From NCBI RefSeq assembly GCF_024505145.1, contig NZ_JANIAA010000030.1:62001-126000 (forward strand): 64,000 nt of DNA, read 5' to 3'. Below are positions 60,312-64,000 of this stretch, piece after piece (the first letter of the stretch is position 1; every line of letters begins with the position of its first letter). The notes under the pieces were generated by a model. That model was not told the origin of the DNA. It was given only the letters and a program-made list of their open reading frames with translations, and did no database searches. The translations under genes were made by a program, and so were the position numbers. The DNA comes from Streptomyces rugosispiralis. GTDB taxonomy: Bacteria; Actinomycetota; Actinomycetes; Streptomycetales; Streptomycetaceae.

Positions 60312-61782
60312 TCAGCCCATCCACGCGGGTGGCGTGGCATCGTGCCGGGCGCGGGCGGCGGCGTACGGGCGGCGGGCGGATGGTGGGCGGCGGGGGTCCG
60401 CGGGTTCGAGACGGACGACGGCGTCCAGGCCGCCGCCGGGCGCGGCGTCCAGGGTGATGTCGCCGCCGCCGGCGCGGGTGAGCTGCTGGACTATGGGCAG
60501 CCCCAGTCCGGTGCCGTCGTGATGGGCGTCCGCGGCGCGCCAGAAGCGGTCGAACGCGCGTCGCCGTTCGCTCTCGCTCATGCCGGGTCCCTGGTCGATC
60601 ACATGCAGTGCGACGTTCGCCGGGACGCGGGGATCCTCGCCCACCGGGGTTTTCGTGAGGGTGATGACGGATCCGGGGGGGTGAGATCCGCAGTGCGTTG
60701 GAGAGCAGGTTGTCGATGATCTGTTCCAGGGCGCCGGGGATCGCCCACACATGGCCGATGCCAGGGCCGGAGACCGCGATGTCGACGAGGTGTTCGGCGG
60801 CGAAGGCGGTCCACATGGCCGCTCGGTCGGCGACGACGGTGTCCAGGTCGGTGGGTTCGGGGGTGGTGGCGGAGCTCTCCAGCCGGGCGAGGGCGAGCAG
60901 ACCGTGCACCATGCGGCCGAGCCGTTCCACTTCGCCCACGGCCTCGTCGAGGCTGCCCTGGGCGCGGGGGTCGAGGTAGGGCTCGAAGTTCTCCAGTCGC
61001 AGACGCAGCGAGGTCAGTGGCGTCTTCAGCTGATGGGACGCCTCGGAGGCGAACGCCTCCTGGGCGCGCAGCAGATGTTGCAGACGGGAGGCGGTGTGGG
61101 TGAAGGAGGAAGCGAGCTGCCGGAGCTCGGGCGGGCCGAGGTCGGTGGCGGGCGGATCCTTGAGGGTGCCGTCGGCGAGTTGGGTGGTGGCACGTTCCAG
61201 GGCCCGGACGGGGCGGGTGATCCAGCGGGCGAGGGCGAAGGCGATCAGGGCGCCCGCGGCCAGGACGCCGACCCCGACGGCGGCCAGCACCAGCCAGGCG
61301 TCACGGATCTTCTGTTCGACCGCGGCCAGGGGGTAGGTGACGCGTACCACACAGCGGACGGTGGTTCCGGAACTTCCCGGCATGGTGGCGGAGAAGGCTT
61401 CCCCGTCCAGTACGGGATCCCGGCGGGTGCCAGAGGTGGATCGGTTGCGCAGTGCCCGCGCGATGTCCGGTTCGGCGGAGAGGTCCGCGCCGGTGGGGGC
61501 GGCGTCGCGAGAGTCCGTCAGCACCCTTCCGGTGCGGTCCACGACGACCACATGGCTGTCGGTCCTGCGTGCGAAGTTCGCCGCCAACCGGGGTACGTCG
61601 GAGGCGGCGTCCTCTTCGACGTTCTCCTCCAGCACCTCGGCGAGCATCACCGCGCCCTGCCGGCCGGTGTTGGAGAAGCGGGACATCCGCTCGCTGGCGT
61701 ACACATAGCCGAACGGCACTTCGAGGCAGAGCAGCACCAGCAGGATCAGGCTGAGGTAGCTGAGGAGGAGGCGGTGTGTCAC
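60312..61782 (-). pseudogene. two-component sensor histidine kinase, frameshifted in a C7 run
   Basis: With one base removed the gene encodes a 489-residue EnvZ-type kinase: helix 1 (LLLSYLSLILLVLLCLEVPF), a sensor domain, helix 2 (AWLVLAAVGVGVLAAGALIA), HAMP, FASEASHQLKTPLTSLRLRL (H-box), IIDNLLSNALRISPP (N-box), then in the next frame SVITLTKTP, LHVIDQGPGMSESERRRAFD (G1/F) and HDGTGLGLPIVQQLTRAGGG (G2). The break is at 60675-60681, where seven G (plus strand) stand in place of the six needed. As written, the first frame runs on out of frame to 60184 and loses most of the ATP-binding domain. GTG 61782 overlaps the response regulator stop. It may be a sequencing error, a phase-variable tract or a recent mutation. 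Confidence 0.82.
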
Positions 61783-62579
61783 CGGGCCTCTCCCCGGCTC
61801 TCCGGTGAGGTGGCCCCGGGCGCTTCAGGGGGCGGGGTGAGGCGGTAGCCGACGCCACGGATGTTGTCGATCCAGGAGGAGTCGCCGAGTTTGCGGCGCA
61901 CCCCGGCGACGTGCACGTCGAGGGTCTTGGTGGGGCCGAAGAAGTTGGCTTCCCACACGGTGTCGAGGATCTGCTGGCGGGAGTAGACCGCGCCCGGATC
62001 CTCGGCGAGGTAGGCAAGCAGGTCGAACTCCTTGGGGGCGAGTGCGACGGACGTCTGGTGAAGGGTCACCTGGCGGGCCCGGCGGTCGATGGTCAGCGGC
62101 CCCAGGTGCTGGAGCCCGGCGGCATGTCCGGAGGCGAATCCGCCCACCGGGTCCGGTGCGGTCCGGTTGACGCCCGGGGCGGCCTGGCCGACGCCCGGGG
62201 CGGTGGCCTGACCGACGCCCGGGGTGGTGGGCCGGGCGCGCCGGGTGACGGCCCGGATGCGGGCGACCAACTCCCGTACGCCGAAGGGCTTGGAGAGGTA
62301 GTCGTCCGCACCGAGTTCCAGGCCGAGCACGCGGTCGACCTCGTCGCTCCGGGCGGTGATCATGATGATCGGAACCTGGGAGCGGAGTCTGAGGGCCCGG
62401 CAGACGTCGATGCCGTCCATGTCGGGGAGCCCCAGGTCCAGCAGCACCATCTCCGCTTCGGCGGCGGCCAGGCCGTCGGCGCCGGTACGGGCGTGGTCCA
62501 CGGTGAACCCGAAGCGGTTCAGCCCCTCCACCACCGGTCCGGCCACCCGGTCGTCGTCCTCGATGAGCAAGACACGCAT
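61779..62579 (-). CDS. OmpR-family response regulator
   Basis: A 266-residue regulator. Receiver: MRVLLIEDDDRVAGPVVEGL, MVLLDLGLPDMDGIDVCRAL with the phosphoacceptor Asp, PIIMITARSDEVDRVLGLEL, GADDYLSKPFGVRELVARIR. A 50-residue linker carries PGVGQA repeats. The winged HTH follows: LAPKEFDLLAYLAEDPGAVY, SRQQILDTVWEANFFGPTKT, LDVHVAGVRRKLG, IRGVGYRL. It is coupled by a GTGA overlap to the sensor kinase. The PepSY lipoprotein gene lies 94 bp upstream on the same strand and may belong to the same regulatory unit. Confidence 0.92.
   Translation of the reverse strand: MRVLLIEDDDRVAGPVVEGLNRFGFTVDHARTGADGLAAAEAEMVLLDLGLPDMDGIDVCRALRLRSQVPIIMITARSDEVDRVLGLELGADDYLSKPFGVRELVARIRAVTRRARPTTPGVGQATAPGVGQAAPGVNRTAPDPVGGFASGHAAGLQHLGPLTIDRRARQVTLHQTSVALAPKEFDLLAYLAEDPGAVYSRQQILDTVWEANFFGPTKTLDVHVAGVRRKLGDSSWIDNIRGVGYRLTPPPEAPGATSPESRGEAR
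62169..62235 (-). repeat. three-copy repeat coding for the response regulator linker
   Basis: Three units of 21-24 bp that begin GACGCCCGGGG (plus strand) at 62169, 62190 and 62214. They encode repeated APGVGQA-type segments between receiver and DNA-binding domains, lengthening a linker that is normally about 15 residues. Confidence 0.75.
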
Positions 62580-62673
62580 GTCGACAGGGTCACAGACCTC
62601 AGATCCGCCGGGTGGCGAAATCACCAGAACCACTCAAGGGTTGATGAGAGCGATAAAGGCTTCCCGCGGGTGG

Positions 62674-63090
62674 TCAGCCTTCGTTTTCCTCGGTGCCCTC
62701 CTCCTTGGTCTTGACGACCCTGAAGCTCTTGTCGAGATAGACCTCTATCGAGGTACCGTCGCCCTTCTTCACCTCGACCGCGTACAGACCGGGGTTCTCC
62801 TGGTCCTCTTCCGACTTCAGGACGGTGCCGGGGTGCGCGGCCAGCGCCGCCTTCTCGGCCTTGGACTTGATCTCCCCGGTCAGGGGTGGCTCCACCTTTC
62901 CGTCGTCGTCACCACCCGCTGCCTCGCCAGCCGCGGCACCTCCCTCGGCCGCGCCGCCCCCGGCCGGGGCGGACGCTTCGGCCGCCGTGTCCTTCGCATC
63001 GTCCTTCGAGTCCGAGCCGCCGCAGGCGGAGAGCGAGAGTACGAGAGCGATGGCCGGGACGGCGGCAAGCGCGCGGATCTTGGCGTTCAT
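62674..63090 (-). CDS. PepSY-domain lipoprotein
   Basis: A 138-residue lipoprotein: signal (IRALAAVPAIALVLSLSACG) with lipobox LSAC, a Gly/Ala/acidic linker, then one PepSY-like domain (KSKAEKAALAAHPGTVLKSE, GLYAVEVKKGDGTSIEVYLD, KSFRVVKTKEE). PepSY proteins are often encoded beside two-component systems and modulate proteases or sensors. GGAGG lies 6 nt before ATG 63090. Next gene on the strand is the OmpR regulator 94 bp away. A role as extracytoplasmic partner of the kinase is plausible. Confidence 0.88.
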   Translation of the reverse strand: MNAKIRALAAVPAIALVLSLSACGGSDSKDDAKDTAAEASAPAGGGAAEGGAAAGEAAGGDDDGKVEPPLTGEIKSKAEKAALAAHPGTVLKSEEDQENPGLYAVEVKKGDGTSIEVYLDKSFRVVKTKEEGTEENEG

Positions 63091-63286
63091 AGGAGTCCTC
63101 CAGGGAAATGGAACGGCCACTGCCGATCGGCGAACGGACCGCCGGGTTTTGGCGTCCGCGAATGCCAAAACCCTAGAACCGCGCACTACAACGCATAGCC
63201 AGTGTGGTGACAGCGTGGAGTAAGGGCTCCGATAAGAATTCTCAGCGCCTGCCGTCGGTTCGTTTACTCCGGAAACCTTGGGCTCT

Positions 63287-63327
63287 CCCGCCGACGCCCG
63301 CGGTGCGAGACCGTGGGCGTCGGCGGG
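63287..63327 (-). terminator. hairpin terminator of the multicopper oxidase gene
   Basis: CCCGCCGACGCCC and its complement (13 bp) plus a further 4 bp with one G-T pair and a 7-nt loop. It starts 22 nt beyond the multicopper oxidase stop in the minus-strand sense. The rest of the 63091-63349 gap contains the promoter of the PepSY gene and no supported ORF. Confidence 0.7.
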
Positions 63328-63349
63328 ATGGATCCCGGCCGAGCCGCGC

Positions 63350-64000
63350 TCAGGTGACCTGGTAGTTTCGCATCATCTCGTTGTCCTCGTGTTCGATGAT
63401 GTGGCAGTGCCAGACGTAGAGCCCCCGCTTGTCGAACAGCGCCTTGATCCGGGTGACCTGGCCAGGCGCCATCCGCACGGTGTCCTTCGGGCCCTGCTCG
63501 GTGGGGTCGGGCGGCTGGGCCTGACCGACCTGGATGTTCGTCAGCGCACCGGTCCGCGGGTCCTGGTCCGCGGTGAAGGGCGCCCGGTCCAGCACCTGGA
63601 ACCGCACCAGATGCAGGTGGATCGGGTGGGTGTCGGGGGTGGTGTTGAAGACTTCCCAGATCTCCGCCGTGTTCAGCGCGGGGTCCTCCGTGATCGGGTC
63701 CGACCAGGCCAGCGCGCCCTGCTCCACGGTGCCCAGCAGCGGACGGGGCCGTCCGAAGCTGTCGGTTTCTTCGAGCAGCAACAGCTGGCGGGTGCGCGTC
63801 GGCGGCTTGTCGACCGTGAACGGCGCCTTGCGCAGGGGGCTCGGCAGCTGCGGCTCGGGCACCTTCTGGTCCAGGGGCAGGCCGACCCGCAGCTGAAGGA
63901 TCTCGTTGGCGGGCGGGGCGACCGGGGTCCCGTCGGGGAAAGGTGTCGGGGCGTCGTTGGTGAGTGTGAACTGTGACCCCCGCAGGCCGCGGAAGTCCGC
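63350..64000 (-). CDS. multicopper oxidase, C-terminal part (5' end outside window)
   Basis: The last 216 residues of a multicopper oxidase of the CotA/bilirubin-oxidase-like group; the frame is open to the window end. Visible: GSQFTLTNDAPTPFPDGTPV, NEILQLRVGLPLDQ, the T2/T3 copper motif THPIHLHLVRFQVLD, and RGLYVWHCHIIEHEDNEMMR with the HCH and downstream His/Met ligands of the T1/T3 sites. These oxidise phenols, metals or bilirubin with reduction of O2 to water. The frame has no stop back to base 64000, so the GTG near 63862 is not the true start. Confidence 0.92.
   Translation of the reverse strand, partial: ADFRGLRGSQFTLTNDAPTPFPDGTPVAPPANEILQLRVGLPLDQKVPEPQLPSPLRKAPFTVDKPPTRTRQLLLLEETDSFGRPRPLLGTVEQGALAWSDPITEDPALNTAEIWEVFNTTPDTHPIHLHLVRFQVLDRAPFTADQDPRTGALTNIQVGQAQPPDPTEQGPKDTVRMAPGQVTRIKALFDKRGLYVWHCHIIEHEDNEMMRNYQVT

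Overview
This window reads as chromosomal DNA of a high-GC actinomycete, most likely a Streptomyces or close relative. The evidence is very GC-rich wobble positions, GTG and TTG starts, an actinomycete-type gas vesicle cluster, the HTH/DUF5753 + DUF397 + anti-sigma-like ATPase triad, a SAV_915-type protein, and a cysteine-rich RRHVDL-type leader peptide. The many conditional or accessory functions suggest a chromosome arm rather than the core, but that is inference. No rRNA, tRNA, CRISPR array, insertion sequence or phage gene was seen.

Layout. 1-6.4 kb: end of an F420-dependent LLM oxidoreductase, a LysR gene, then a sulfur-scavenging operon (SfnG, FMN reductase, MsuC/SfnB-like, SsuD/MsuD-like) behind a 26-residue Cys-Cys-Cys leader peptide that looks leaderless. 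Together the enzymes could take dimethyl sulfone through methanesulfinate and methanesulfonate to sulfite. 6.4-10.5 kb: DUF397/HTH/ATPase triad and a Tat-exported GH95-like glycosidase. 10.7-17.1 kb (minus): gvpO-A-F-G-J-L-S-K directly downstream of a KdpD-type sensor whose ATP-binding boxes are degenerate. 17.3-24.6 kb (plus): a repeat-rich SAV_915 protein, a diaminopimelate-decarboxylase-like gene, a 694-bp hairpin-rich gap, and kdpFABC preceded by an extra mini membrane ORF. No kdpE is visible.

24.8-31.7 kb: a minus-strand redox/pentose-phosphate operon (RclA-like flavoprotein, transketolase, short-type 6-phosphogluconate dehydrogenase, G6PDH) and a divergent HAD hydrolase. 31.9-38.7 kb: orphan sensor kinase, FMN reductase, LacI-family remnant, LysR/EamA divergent pair, GNAT, and a DUF1918-nitroreductase fusion. 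38.9-45 kb: a three-gene minus-strand operon (pyruvate-oxidase-like TPP enzyme, 1043-residue FAD/Fe-S 2-hydroxyacid dehydrogenase, enolase-superfamily enzyme) suited to lactate/pyruvate oxidation. 45.1-50 kb: methyltransferase, MerR, alpha/beta hydrolase and a Ser/Thr kinase with WD40-type repeats.

50.2-64 kb: HemK2-type methyltransferase, CDGSH protein, Ppx/GppA-like protein, DMT transporter, a hidden small ORF coupled to a GH65 phosphorylase, M24 peptidase, PNPOx-like protein, hydrolase/DUF1330 operon with an operator-like inverted repeat, secreted alkaline phosphatase, an OmpR/EnvZ-type two-component pair whose kinase is frameshifted in a C7 run, a PepSY lipoprotein, and the C-terminal part of a multicopper oxidase cut by the window end. 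Several intergenic spaces carry tandem palindromic repeats; two families share a CACCC..GGGTG core.
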